Shown here in pieces: positions 1 through 8,571 of a stretch of 64,000 nt of DNA. The translations under genes and the position numbers were made by a program. The stretch comes from Roseibium sp. MMSF_3544. Its GTDB lineage: Bacteria > Pseudomonadota > Alphaproteobacteria > Rhizobiales > Stappiaceae. Where the stretch lies: NCBI RefSeq assembly GCF_030732845.1, contig NZ_JASHKA010000003.1, positions 62,001-126,000 on the forward strand, written 5' to 3'. Each line of letters begins with the position of its first letter. Within the stretch, counting starts at the first letter, position 1. The notes below the pieces were generated by a model, which was not told where the DNA came from, made no database searches, and worked only from the letters and a program-made list of their open reading frames with translations.

Positions 1-111
1 CCGCCGCGCACGTCAACAGTGGCAGGTAACAGAATCGTATCGCGCAAGGGGTGGCCAATACCGGGCACTCGGCTAAAGTGAAGGCCTACCGTGTCTTGTG
101 AAGAGGGTCTC

Positions 112-513
112 ATGTCCGATCGTATCAACCCCGAAACACTCTACAACAGCGTCCAGTGGGGTTTCTCCCACGCAGCCGTTTCGGAGCCGGGCAGGCTCCT
201 GCATCTTGCCGGCCAGGTCGCCTGGGACAAGGACTGCCAGCTTGTTGGCGGCGATGACCTGAACGCACAAGCCAGGCAGTGCCTTGCCAATCTCAAGGCG
301 GTTCTTGCCGATCTGGGTCTTGGCCCGGAGCACCTGATCCGCCTCAGAACCTATGTCGTCAACCACTCTCCGGAGAAGCTCGAACCTGTCGGCATGGCTC
401 TTGGTGAATTCTGGGGCGATGTCACCCCGGCTCCCAACACCTGGCTCGGCGTCCAGGCGCTCGCCCTTCCCGAATTCCTAGTCGAGATCGAAGCCACGGC
501 GGTGATGCCGTAG
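112..513 (+). CDS. RidA/YjgF-family protein (reactive enamine/imine deaminase-like)
   Basis: This encodes 133 residues, the usual length for the RidA/YER057c/UK114 family, whose members hydrolyse reactive enamine/imine intermediates or act as small trimeric ligand-binding proteins. The family pattern is visible in the central part (LAGQVAWD, then QARQCLANLKAVLADLG) and in the C-terminal half (LIRLRTYVVN, then LPEFLVEIEATAV). In-frame GTG and ATG candidates lie upstream; ATG 112 is preferred because AAGAGGG sits about 5 nt ahead of it. The gene converges on the ThDP enzyme gene, and the two are separated by about 70 bp without an obvious gene. Substrate is not predictable. Confidence 0.85.
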   Translation: MSDRINPETLYNSVQWGFSHAAVSEPGRLLHLAGQVAWDKDCQLVGGDDLNAQARQCLANLKAVLADLGLGPEHLIRLRTYVVNHSPEKLEPVGMALGEFWGDVTPAPNTWLGVQALALPEFLVEIEATAVMP

Positions 514-582
514 CGGCCACAAAGACAAGCGAGCGTTCTGTTCGTCTCTCGCATCTGTGTCGAGACTGTTCAGACACGCAGC

Positions 583-2199
583 CTAAAACGACCCATCATA
601 GGCGCGGCGCGGGATCCGGCAGGCCAGCATCGTGAAGCCGTCTCGTGCCAGCGCGTCGGCGGTTTCGCGCCTGAGATCGGCCTCCGTTTCAATCCAGACG
701 CCGTGACCGCCATAGGCGCGGGCAACGGCGGGAAAGTCGGTTTCGCCGAAATCGACACCCACATTCGGACGCTGGCTGCCGCGCTGTTTCAGCTCGATCA
801 GTGCCAGACTTGTGTCGACGAGGACGCAGATGATGACCGGGATTTTCAGATCACGAAGAGTCGAGAGTTCGCCCAGGCACATTTCCAGCCCGGCGTCGCC
901 GACAAAGGCGATGACCGGCGACTTGCCCTCAACCAGCCGGTGTCCCATGGCCAGCGGCACCGCGCAGCCCATGGTGCACAGGGCTGACGACTGCAGCATC
1001 TGGCGCGGCATCGGACAGCGCCAGATCTGGCTGACCAGAATCCTGTGGGCTCCGCTGTCGGCGGTTGCGACCGTGTCGGCCGGCATGACATCGCGCAGGG
1101 TGTGAAAAACGGTTCCCGGCCCCCAACCGCTTTCTTCCGGGGCGAAGGCCGCATTGAGATCTTTCCGAACCGCCTCCGGCTCCCCCTCCCGCCATGAGAC
1201 CTGTTCCGGGTTTCGCGCATTGCCTAGAATTTCCAGGACTGGCGTCACAGCGCTCCGCAGAGTTGCTGTCACGCTGTGCATGCCGTGCGTTCTCAAGACC
1301 GGCGTAATATCAATGACCGAGGCATCATTCTGCCACGGGTTGCGCCAGTTGATGCGCATTTCAATCGGGTCGTAGCCGAGCAGCAGGATACAGTCGCTTT
1401 GATTGATCAACGGCAGAAGATGCCCGTCGGCCTTAGGCGACAGTCCTGCGCCGCCAAGTGCAAGAGGGTTGTTCTCGTCAAGAAGCCCCTTGCCCTTGTA
1501 GCTCGTTACCAGCGGGATATTGAATTTTTTGCAGAACTCACTGATCGCCTCGGAAGCACCTTCATTGACAGCATCAACACCGGCAATCGCAATCGGCCGC
1601 TCCGCCCTTGCAAAGAGCTCAATGGCCGTATCAAGGTCAGCTCCCTTTGCCGGCGCGCTTGCGACAGGTGCCGCTCGAAACGTGTTTGTCCAGGCTTCAG
1701 ACGTTTCGGTCTCCGCAACCTTGATCGGGACATCGATGTGAACCGGTCCCTGCTGGCCGTCGAGAGCGATTGCGAGCGCCTTTTCCATAATGACATCGAG
1801 TGCTCCAAGACGCGCGGAGAAGCTGGCCTTGACGATCGGGCGCAGCAATTGCTGATGATCGAAGACCTGGTGTGTGTAGCTTTCTGCCTCTCCCTGGTCG
1901 ACGCAACCGGTCAAGAAGATCAGCGGGACCTGGTCCTGCCAGGCGTTGGCAACGACATTCACTGCATTCGCCGCGCCCGGCCCGATCGTCGCAAGAAGGA
2001 CACCGGGCGCACCGTCCGCATGCCAGCCGCCTTCGGCCATGAAGCCACCAGCGTTTTCGTGTTTGACCAGCACGAAGTTCATGCCTGCCTGGTCCAGCGA
2101 CTGCATCAGCGCCAGAACCTCGCCTCCGGGAATGCCGAAAGCATGGCGGCAGCCAGCAGCAAAAAGCTTGCCAGCGATAATGTCTGCACCGGTTGTCAT
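583..2199 (-). CDS. Thiamine-diphosphate-dependent enzyme, acetolactate-synthase (IlvB)-like
   Basis: The 538-residue protein has the three-domain ThDP-enzyme architecture. An N-terminal pyrimidine-binding domain carries the catalytic glutamate in VKHENAGGF (E48). A central domain follows, and the C-terminal PP-binding domain starts with GDAGLEMCLGEL at residue 434. The metal/ThDP motif is unusual: it is GDA rather than GDG, and the usual downstream Asn position reads VDTSLALIELKQ, so Asp replaces Asn. The start ATG overlaps the stop of the upstream CoA-transferase gene by 4 nt (ATGA), so the two are translationally coupled. Decarboxylation/ligation of a 2-keto acid or an acyl-CoA-related substrate is inferred. 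It does not resemble oxalyl-CoA decarboxylase closely, and housekeeping acetolactate synthase is unlikely because no small subunit follows. Confidence 0.75.
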   Translation of the reverse strand: MTTGADIIAGKLFAAGCRHAFGIPGGEVLALMQSLDQAGMNFVLVKHENAGGFMAEGGWHADGAPGVLLATIGPGAANAVNVVANAWQDQVPLIFLTGCVDQGEAESYTHQVFDHQQLLRPIVKASFSARLGALDVIMEKALAIALDGQQGPVHIDVPIKVAETETSEAWTNTFRAAPVASAPAKGADLDTAIELFARAERPIAIAGVDAVNEGASEAISEFCKKFNIPLVTSYKGKGLLDENNPLALGGAGLSPKADGHLLPLINQSDCILLLGYDPIEMRINWRNPWQNDASVIDITPVLRTHGMHSVTATLRSAVTPVLEILGNARNPEQVSWREGEPEAVRKDLNAAFAPEESGWGPGTVFHTLRDVMPADTVATADSGAHRILVSQIWRCPMPRQMLQSSALCTMGCAVPLAMGHRLVEGKSPVIAFVGDAGLEMCLGELSTLRDLKIPVIICVLVDTSLALIELKQRGSQRPNVGVDFGETDFPAVARAYGGHGVWIETEADLRRETADALARDGFTMLACRIPRRAYDGSF

Positions 2200-3476
2200 T
2201 TTCTTGATTGTTCCTTGCTGTTCGACATCGTTCCGAGATCCAGAACGCCCTTGTCGGAGAGGTCCGTCAACGCCTCGTCAGTCAACCCGAGATGACGTTT
2301 CAATATATCGGCGGTGTCAGCCCCGAGCATCGGCGGTGCCTTGTCGTAACTGACGGGTGTCTTTTCCAGATTGATGGGTGAGCCGATCAGGTCAACCGAT
2401 CCGCTCAGTGGATGCGGCATCGTGATCCGCATCCCGCGTTCCAGTACCTGTGGATCGGAGAAAACCTGACCGAGGTCGTTCACCGGACCGCAAGGGACGC
2501 CCGCCTCTTCCAGACCCGCAATCCATTCGTCGGCGCTTCGTTCGATCGTCAGGCGCCGGATCAGCGGGATGAGTTTTTTGCGATTACGCACACGGTCGGC
2601 ATTCTTGGCAAATAGCGGGTCATCGGCCAGTTCGGGAGCGCCCGCAATCTCGCAGAATTTCCGGAACTGGGTGTCGTTGCCGACTGCAATGATGAAGGAC
2701 TGGTCGCTCGCCGGGAAGGTCTCGTAGGGAACGATGGTCGGATGGCCGTTGCCGAGCCGCCCGGGCACGTCGCCGGACACCAGGTAGCCGGCGCCCTGGT
2801 TGATCAGCCAGGACACTTGCGCATCCAGCAGTGAGATGTCGATATGCTGGCCTTCACCGGTCGCATGGCGGTGATTGAGTGCAGCAAGAATTGAAACGGC
2901 CGCGTACATGCCGCACATCACATCGGCGATACCGACACCACATTTGGTTTCCGTGCCACCCTCGTCGTCCGGGAACCCCGTCAGCGACATGATCCCGCCC
3001 ATGCCCTGGATCAGAAAATCATAGCCGGCGCGGTGGGCATAAGGTCCGGTCTGGCCGAAACCGGAAATCGAGCAGTAGATCAAACCCGGATTGACTGCCT
3101 TGAGCGTGTCGTAGTCGAGACCACGGCGCTTCAGGTCTCCAACCTTGAAGTTCTCAAGCAGAATGTCGGCTTTTGCCGCGAGATCGGAGATCAGTTTCTG
3201 GCCCTCTACGCTCGCCAGATCGACGGCGACAGAGGATTTGTTGCGGTTGGAAGAAAGATAATATGCGCTCTCGGCGGTTTCGTTGCCGTCGGCATCTTTC
3301 AGAAAAGGTGGGCCCCAGCCGCGCGTGTCATCGCCACGGCCCGGCCTTTCGATCTTGATCACTTCAGCGCCGAGATCACCAAGCACTTGCGAGCATGTCG
3401 GTCCAGCCAGAATGCGCGATAAATCGAGGACAACGAGGCCTGACAAGGCACCGGGTTTGTTGGAAGACTGGGGCAC
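2196..3476 (-). CDS. CaiB/BaiF family (family III) CoA-transferase
   Basis: The 426-residue protein begins LSGLVVLDLSRILAGPTCSQ, the hallmark N terminus of family III CoA-transferases. It contains the conserved FGQTGPYAHRAGYDFLIQG block and the region GVGIADVMCGMYAAVSIL, whose Asp is the catalytic position in this family. Such enzymes move CoA between carboxylic acids (formyl-CoA:oxalate, carnitine and succinyl-CoA-dependent types). It is the first gene of a two-gene operon, and its TGA overlaps the ATG of the ThDP enzyme gene. A pathway that activates an acid and then cleaves or condenses it is a reasonable inference, but the substrate is unknown. Confidence 0.88.
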   Translation of the reverse strand: MPQSSNKPGALSGLVVLDLSRILAGPTCSQVLGDLGAEVIKIERPGRGDDTRGWGPPFLKDADGNETAESAYYLSSNRNKSSVAVDLASVEGQKLISDLAAKADILLENFKVGDLKRRGLDYDTLKAVNPGLIYCSISGFGQTGPYAHRAGYDFLIQGMGGIMSLTGFPDDEGGTETKCGVGIADVMCGMYAAVSILAALNHRHATGEGQHIDISLLDAQVSWLINQGAGYLVSGDVPGRLGNGHPTIVPYETFPASDQSFIIAVGNDTQFRKFCEIAGAPELADDPLFAKNADRVRNRKKLIPLIRRLTIERSADEWIAGLEEAGVPCGPVNDLGQVFSDPQVLERGMRITMPHPLSGSVDLIGSPINLEKTPVSYDKAPPMLGADTADILKRHLGLTDEALTDLSDKGVLDLGTMSNSKEQSRK

Positions 3477-3628
3477 GCAACACCTGCTGACTGACGTTTC
3501 ACCGGGACAAGGACATATAGGCCCTTGCCCGTCAACTCCAGCCCCAGCGCTTGCACAACACCTTGCCTCACATTCCTGTCAGGCTGAGGTGAAGGGTCAG
3601 AAGCCGCGCTCGTTCGTTCGGCAGGTTA

Positions 3629-3785
3629 TACCCCCACCCCTAACCCCTCCCCACAAGGGGGAGGGGAATTGAGCCCGTGCCGTTGCTTTAAGCTTGGTTC
3701 AAAAAGCCTCCGATCGCCAAAGGCGCGGCGAAAAAATGAGGCCTGGTTCCCCTCCCCCTTGTGGGGAGGGGTTAGGGGTGGGGGT
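3629..3785. repeat. Perfect 38-bp inverted repeat, palindromic intergenic element
   Basis: The arms 3629-3666 and 3748-3785 are exact reverse complements of each other, built on C/G tracts (ACCCCTAACCCCTCCCC), with 81 nt between them. Each arm also has its own small hairpin (CCTCCCC-ACAA-GGGGGAGG). It occupies most of the 354-bp space between the CoA-transferase gene and the esterase gene; no gene is credible in that space. Similar C-tract palindromes recur between genes in many alphaproteobacteria (recollection, not searched). Confidence 0.85.
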
Positions 3786-3830
3786 CCACAAACGTCAAAG
3801 GCAAAACGAAAAGAGCAGTTCCGGCGCCAA

Positions 3831-4682
3831 TCAGGTTTTCCGGTCCCAGCCCTTTATCTCTCCAAGCTCGGTCCAGGCGCGCTTGATCCACTTGGCCTCA
3901 ATGCTGTGGCCGCCGTCGTGAAGGCAGAGTTCAAACAGCCCGCCTTCCGGTGCCCAGCGTTCGCACTCCAGATTGCCGTCGGTCAGTTTCTCCGGCTGGG
4001 CATCGGCAAGGTCGTTCTGCCGCCGCCAGACGTCGAAGCTTTCGAAAACGTCACCCTGCTTCCACTTACCGCCACCAAGCCATCGGCCTGCAAGAGGCAC
4101 TACGGTGTCGCTGGTTCCGTGGACATGGAAAAGATAAGGGTTCTCCGCCGGGCAATTATCCGGGAGCGGCTCCCAGAATGCGCCGGCGATCGGGGCATAG
4201 CCGGAGAACTTGCCAGAATCCTCGCAGGCGACGTACCAGGTCATGAAGCCACCCGATGAGAAACCGGAAAGCATCGTCTTGTCCCGGTCCACATTGAACC
4301 GGTCCTCAAGGTCGGACAGGACGGTGTCGAAAAAGACCGGTTCATCCCGCAGGTTTCTCGGCGCTGTCGGAAACGACCAGGTGCCGTTGACGCCCTGAAC
4401 GGCAACGAATGCGACACCCAGATCATCCGCCATCTGCTGGAAGCCCGTGTTGCGGATGGCGTTGACGGCCTTGCCGCGATGACCATGGAGATAGAAGATC
4501 GCGCCGAGAGGTGCGCTTTCGTCGCGATTTTCCGGCAGATGAATGTAATATTCGCCATTGTCGAGAACGCACGGGGTTTCGTCACCGCACGTGTTCTGAT
4601 CATCCGCCGACACGGGACCTGCCGCCAGCACGGTTGCCAGAACGGCCGCACTCGCGGCGAATGGGAACTTGTAAGCTGTCAA
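3831..4682 (-). CDS. Secreted alpha/beta hydrolase, PHB-depolymerase/feruloyl-esterase-like (LpqC family)
   Basis: The 283-residue protein has a signal peptide (about residues 1-26, cleavage after PVSA). The alpha/beta-hydrolase elements are an oxyanion segment FYLHGHRG, the nucleophile elbow GFSSGG (Ser142), the acid in HGTSDTVVP (Asp192) and the His in HDGGHS (His259). The extracellular LpqC/COG3509 family hydrolyses polyhydroxyalkanoates or aryl esters. A paralogue with the same layout lies at 41928-42737. The gene is monocistronic, with the K+ channel gene 130 bp upstream on the same strand. Substrate is uncertain. Confidence 0.8.
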   Translation of the reverse strand: MTAYKFPFAASAAVLATVLAAGPVSADDQNTCGDETPCVLDNGEYYIHLPENRDESAPLGAIFYLHGHRGKAVNAIRNTGFQQMADDLGVAFVAVQGVNGTWSFPTAPRNLRDEPVFFDTVLSDLEDRFNVDRDKTMLSGFSSGGFMTWYVACEDSGKFSGYAPIAGAFWEPLPDNCPAENPYLFHVHGTSDTVVPLAGRWLGGGKWKQGDVFESFDVWRRQNDLADAQPEKLTDGNLECERWAPEGGLFELCLHDGGHSIEAKWIKRAWTELGEIKGWDRKT

Positions 4683-4812
4683 GACCGGCTCCTATCGAAC
4701 ACGTTCGCCTTCTCCTTGCGGAGAAACAGACAAAAGAGAATGGTTTTCGAAGGCGATTTGTCCAGCGCAATGTCATCACAAGTCGGCGAGATCAGATAAC
4801 CGCGGCGATGGT

Positions 4813-5601
4813 CTAATCCCACGCGCCTTCTGTCGGGATGTTCAACATGCGCCCGCAGTGTTTGCAGTGGATCGCGTCGGTGTCGTGCCGGTTCAGACCA
4901 CAATCCGGACAAGCGACCTGCGCCTTGGAAGGGCGGAAGATCGTCTGCACTAGGCGCAAGAACAACGCGACACCGAAAATCATGATGAGCACGGTCATCA
5001 ACCGGCCGACGCTGTCGGTCATGGTGATGTCCCCGAAACCGGTCGTGGTCAGCGTCGTCACGGTGAAATAGAGCGCATCGAGGTAGTTGTTGATGTTCTC
5101 GTTGCGGTCGTCTTCGACAACGAAGACGATGGCGGTGACGACAAAAATGAACACGACCAGATTGACGGCGGACTGAAGAATGTCCTCGTTCCGCCGGAAC
5201 CAGCTCGAGGCGTCGCGCAGCTCCTTCAGGAGATGATAGGACCTGAGAAGCCTGAGCATTCTGACAACACGAAGGAAGGCAAAGTTTTCAAAGAAGGCGG
5301 GAATGACCAGCGAGACGATCACGACCACATCGGCAATCGAGGTAAAGCTGAAAATGTAGCGCGCCGGGGTCGCGGACGCGATCAGCCGCGCAAGGTAGTC
5401 CAGCATCAGAACGCCGGCGATGGCATAGTCGAGCGTGTGAAAGTGGCGTTCCGGATCAATGACGGACGACACGATGAAATACCCGATGGTGATCAGATCA
5501 AAGCCGAGCAGAACGAACCTGAAAACCCGCGCTCTGGTGGAATGACCGAAATAAAGCTGGCGCAGGAAAGTCTGTAGCGCCGGTTTTTCTGCCGCCATCA
5601 A
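4813..5601 (-). CDS. Voltage-gated-type potassium channel with C-terminal zinc ribbon
   Basis: The 262 residues form a six-segment ion channel. The S4-like helix carries regularly spaced arginines (FLRVVRMLRLLRSY, R111/114/117/120). The pore loop reads TTLTTTGFGDIT, so the filter is TTGFGD rather than TVGYGD. The cytosolic tail after S6 (about residue 222) holds two CxxC pairs (CPDC at 231-234, CKHC at 246-249), predicted to bind zinc. It should act as an inner-membrane K+ channel. The zinc-ribbon tail has been seen by recollection in related alphaproteobacterial channels; its role is unknown. Confidence 0.85.
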   Translation of the reverse strand: MMAAEKPALQTFLRQLYFGHSTRARVFRFVLLGFDLITIGYFIVSSVIDPERHFHTLDYAIAGVLMLDYLARLIASATPARYIFSFTSIADVVVIVSLVIPAFFENFAFLRVVRMLRLLRSYHLLKELRDASSWFRRNEDILQSAVNLVVFIFVVTAIVFVVEDDRNENINNYLDALYFTVTTLTTTGFGDITMTDSVGRLMTVLIMIFGVALFLRLVQTIFRPSKAQVACPDCGLNRHDTDAIHCKHCGRMLNIPTEGAWD

Positions 5602-5799
5602 TCGTGCCCCGCCATGGTTTCGGTCTCCAGATCAGATCGTCAGGAGAAGGTAGCGACCCACAAACCCAGCTTTCAAGCATTCGTGCAGATTTTGCACGAA
5701 GTTGCTGCGAACGAGCTGTTTATTCCCCAGCCTTCTGACACTAAGTTGGCGCCGAGTTCAACAGGGACTGCACAGGTCCCCCATAGTCGAGGACGGTAT

Positions 5800-6561
5800 A
5801 TGTTTGATTTGTCTGGACAAGCAGCCCTGGTAACCGGCGCCAGCCGTGGTATCGGCGAGGCAGCGGCCAGAAGCCTGGCGAAATATGGTGCCAAAGTGGT
5901 GCTGGCAGCCCGCTCCGGCGAGCATGTCGACCGGATTGCTTCGGAAATAAATGACGCCGGCGGAGAAGCGGTCGCAATCACTTGCGATGTTGCCGATTAC
6001 GCCGATGTCGAAAAAGCGATCCGGCACTGTATCGAGAGCTTCGGGGCAATCGATATCCTCGTCAACAATGCCGGGGTCATCGAACCCATCAGCCGGATCG
6101 AAAGCTCAGACCCGGAAGACTGGGGCAAGGTTATCGACGTCAACGTCAAGGGCGTCTATCACGGCCTGCGTGCGGCTGCGCCCCACATGATCGAAAATGG
6201 TGCAGGGACGGTCATCAACATCAGTTCCGGTGCCGCTACCGGTGCCCTTGAGGGCTGGAGCCATTATTGTTCGTCCAAGGCGGCCGCCCTGTCCCTCACC
6301 CGTTGCGGCGAAAAGGAATTCGGCGACAAGGGTGTGCGCGTCATCGGCCTCAGCCCTGGTACGGTCGCAACTCAAATGCAGGTCGACATCAAGGCATCCG
6401 GGATTAATCCAGTCAGCCAGCTGGATCCGTCCGTGCATATTCCTGCCGAGTGGGTCGGTGAAGCAATCTGCTGGCTCAGCACGGATGCCGGCGACACATA
6501 TCGCGGTATCGACTGCTCCTTGCGCGATGAGGACGTGCGCAAGGCTGTGGGACTGATCTGA
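5800..6561 (+). CDS. Short-chain dehydrogenase/reductase (SDR)
   Basis: The protein is 253 residues and a classical SDR. The NAD(P)-binding motif TGASRGIG is at residues 12-19, NNAG at about 89-92, catalytic Ser in INISSG (about 142-143), and YxxxK at Y156/K160. ATG 5800 is chosen over the longer upstream open frame because GAGGACGG precedes it and the SDR fold begins immediately. The C-terminal part (WLSTDAGDTYRGIDCSLRDE) resembles fatty-acid or polyol dehydrogenases of the FabG type. The preceding 198 bp, shared with the divergent K+ channel gene, contain no other gene. Substrate is unknown. Confidence 0.85.
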   Translation: MFDLSGQAALVTGASRGIGEAAARSLAKYGAKVVLAARSGEHVDRIASEINDAGGEAVAITCDVADYADVEKAIRHCIESFGAIDILVNNAGVIEPISRIESSDPEDWGKVIDVNVKGVYHGLRAAAPHMIENGAGTVINISSGAATGALEGWSHYCSSKAAALSLTRCGEKEFGDKGVRVIGLSPGTVATQMQVDIKASGINPVSQLDPSVHIPAEWVGEAICWLSTDAGDTYRGIDCSLRDEDVRKAVGLI

Positions 6562-6575
6562 CAGCTTTCAGAATC

Positions 6576-6602
6576 AAAAGAGGGCCGCACAGGGCGGCCC
6601 TC
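6576..6602 (-). terminator. Intrinsic terminator of the small ORF (DUF302 side)
   Basis: A 9-bp perfect stem (GAGGGCCGC pairing with GCGGCCCTC, 6580-6588 with 6594-6602) and a 5-nt loop are followed on the minus strand by TTTTG. The U-run orientation shows that it ends the leftward transcript; for the rightward SDR gene it gives a hairpin without a U-run. Confidence 0.8.
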
Positions 6603-6633
6603 CCATGAGATCGACGTAGACCCAAGGTCCGGA

Positions 6634-6735
6634 TCAGATCCCAGTGAAACCGTTCAATACCAGAGGCTGCTCCAGCACCGTTCCATTCCACCCAGACACC
6701 CGGGCCACGTTCCGATACTCACTAGACATGGGCAT
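6634..6735 (-). CDS. Small hypothetical peptide, 33 residues, with strong Shine-Dalgarno and own terminator
   Basis: This is not covered by usual ORF-length cut-offs. On the minus strand GGAAAGGAGGT is followed by ATGCCCATG and 31 further codons, ending in GFTGI and TGA at 6634. The intrinsic terminator 6576-6602 begins 32 nt beyond the stop. There is no cysteine and no obvious hydrophobic helix. The order of residues includes one Trp (SGWNGT) and the C-terminal block VLEQPLVLNGFTGI. It lies 108 bp downstream of the DUF302 gene on the same strand, so it could be the last gene of that transcript or an independent one. I do not recognise the sequence. Translation is inferred from the unusually good ribosome-binding site; a non-coding transcript is the alternative. 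Confidence 0.5.
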   Translation of the reverse strand: MPMSSEYRNVARVSGWNGTVLEQPLVLNGFTGI

Positions 6736-6843
6736 ACCTCCTTTCCGTTGTTAACGACGCGATCAGTGTGGCGCTCGAAATCTTGCATCACAAGCCAAAT
6801 CGCACATCATGCCTAACGCGTGCACAACAAAGAAAGCGGCGTG

Positions 6844-7323
6844 TTACTGTGATGCAACAGCCTTGTCGGCGATGGTCTGGAAGACTGCGTCCAGTTCGTT
6901 GGCCAGTTCCGCAAGGGCATCGCCTCCCTCTTCCATGTAAGGTGCAAACACGAACCCCGGTGTCTTCCAGGAGAGTGTGGCCGTGCCGTCACTGTTTTCG
7001 GTGACGTAGAACCTGATCGGCGCTTCGATCCCGGCCGCAACTGAAGCTTCCAGCATTCTGATCGCATAGTCATTGCGATAGACACCCATGACGCGGTTGC
7101 CAGGGATCGTAAGTCCGCGGCCTTTCGCACCGGCGGACGCACTTGCCTGGGTGACCAGCAGCATCTTTTCCGCCTTGATTGCCGCTTTCAGGTCATCGAC
7201 GAGGGTCTGGTACTGCTTGGATGTCGGGACCACCTGCCAGCCCTCCCGGTCGGTGATGCTGTCCGACAGGGCAGGACCGGCTGCAACTGAAACCAGAAAA
7301 ATGAGCGAAAGCAGAAAACGCAT
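6844..7323 (-). CDS. DUF302-domain exported protein
   Basis: The 159-residue protein has an N-terminal signal peptide (MRFLLSLIFLVSVAAGPALS). The DUF302 signature follows (LVDDLKAAIKAEKMLLVTQ, then GNRVMGVYRNDYAIRML, then PIRFYVTE). The start at 7323 is preferred over an upstream ATG because it begins exactly at the signal peptide and GGGGG precedes it. DUF302 proteins have a TBP-like fold of unknown function and are often linked with periplasmic sulfur or redox genes. Here it lies 96 bp downstream of the YeeE/YedE transporter gene on the same strand, so a shared transcript is plausible. Confidence 0.85.
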   Translation of the reverse strand: MRFLLSLIFLVSVAAGPALSDSITDREGWQVVPTSKQYQTLVDDLKAAIKAEKMLLVTQASASAGAKGRGLTIPGNRVMGVYRNDYAIRMLEASVAAGIEAPIRFYVTENSDGTATLSWKTPGFVFAPYMEEGGDALAELANELDAVFQTIADKAVASQ

Positions 7324-7419
7324 GTGCTTGTCCCCCGTGATCAAGCCGTGGAAATGTCGAGACCCTAACCTGTGTGAGGTCACGGCGCGCTCACAAACGG
7401 GTGTTCGTTTTGCAGCTGT

Positions 7420-8571
7420 TCAACCCATCCCGAGGCGCAGTCTGATACGCGTTCCGAGAAGACTGCCCAGAAATCCGAAGAGCAGCCACAACCAGCCATG
7501 CAGCGATCCGGAAACCAGTCCTCCGAGGTAAGCTCCAATGTTACAGCCATAGGCAAGACGTGCGCCATATCCCATGAGCAAACCGCCGGCAATTGCCGTC
7601 AGCAGGTCACGCCGGCTCAGGCGCCAGACCGGTGCAAAGCGGCCCGCGAGTGCAGCGGCGATCATGGCGCCCAAAATGACGCCGAAATCCATGACCGAGG
7701 TCGTGTCCCTCAGAACTGACGCTTCCAGCGCGCCGCCCTGCCACGTCCAATAGGGCCAAGTGTCGACCGGAATTCCGACTGCGTGAAAGATCTTCCCGCC
7801 CCAGAGCGCGAAAGCCGAGGTAATGCCCCAGGGGCGGCCGACGACAATGAAGGTCGCAATGCCGACAAGCGCCAGCATGACCGCACCGAGCATGGGAGAC
7901 CAGGGACCGGTCAGGAAGGACTCTGTCGGGCGCGACGCGGCAAGCTCACCATGTGCGCGTCGTTCGATCCGGATCGTTGCAAGGGCAAACGCCCCCAACA
8001 CCAGTGCGGTAACAAGAAAGGCACCATGCGGTCCGAATTCGCGGATTAAAGAGACCGGCGGCAGTTTCGGCAGTTGCCCCCACAGATGCAGGTGCGCGGT
8101 TGCGAGCACGGATCCGAGGACAAAGGCCGCCAGTGTGATCATCATCCGGGTCGAGCCGCCACCGGCGGTAAAGAGCGTCCCGGACCCGCAGCCACCGCCA
8201 AGCTGCATACCGGCTCCGAACATGAAAGCGCCAATTGCAGCGGCGATGCCGAACGGAAAGACGAAACCGCCGGTCGGCCATCCGAGCTGAGCCCCCCAGG
8301 CAATCAAGGGAAAGGACACGGCGCTGGTCAGGAGGATCAGGACAAACTGCGCCCGCAGTCCGGCGCCCCGTTTTTCGGTCACGATCCGGCGCCATGCAGC
8401 TGTGAAACCGAAGCTCGCATGGTAGAGCGACAATCCGGCGACACCGCCGATGAGAACTGCGACAGCCTGTCGCGGTCCGGCCTCGCTATAGGCGCCAAGA
8501 GCGATCAGTGCCAGCAGGCCCGCCGCCACGGCGATGACCGGACCTTGCGACTTTGCGATGGAAACCGCCAT
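7420..8571 (-). CDS. YeeE/YedE family membrane protein (thiosulfate/sulfur-compound transporter, TsuA-like)
   Basis: The 383-residue polytopic protein has about nine hydrophobic segments. Two conserved glycine-rich cysteine motifs are visible, GGGCGSGTLF in the first half and YGCNIGAYLGG near the C terminus. These match the internally repeated YeeE/YedE fold, where cysteines along the pore hand over thiosulfate. It is the first gene of a possible operon with the DUF302 protein and the 33-residue peptide. No sulfurtransferase (TusA/YeeD) gene is adjacent, which leaves the exact substrate open. Confidence 0.85.
   Translation of the reverse strand: MAVSIAKSQGPVIAVAAGLLALIALGAYSEAGPRQAVAVLIGGVAGLSLYHASFGFTAAWRRIVTEKRGAGLRAQFVLILLTSAVSFPLIAWGAQLGWPTGGFVFPFGIAAAIGAFMFGAGMQLGGGCGSGTLFTAGGGSTRMMITLAAFVLGSVLATAHLHLWGQLPKLPPVSLIREFGPHGAFLVTALVLGAFALATIRIERRAHGELAASRPTESFLTGPWSPMLGAVMLALVGIATFIVVGRPWGITSAFALWGGKIFHAVGIPVDTWPYWTWQGGALEASVLRDTTSVMDFGVILGAMIAAALAGRFAPVWRLSRRDLLTAIAGGLLMGYGARLAYGCNIGAYLGGLVSGSLHGWLWLLFGFLGSLLGTRIRLRLGMG

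Noticed and set aside
1..111. Possible gene end at the left window edge
   Set aside because: No frame with coding features was seen in the first 111 bases.
3669..4259. 196-codon open frame through the inverted repeat
   Set aside because: It begins inside the repeat and is antisense to the esterase gene.
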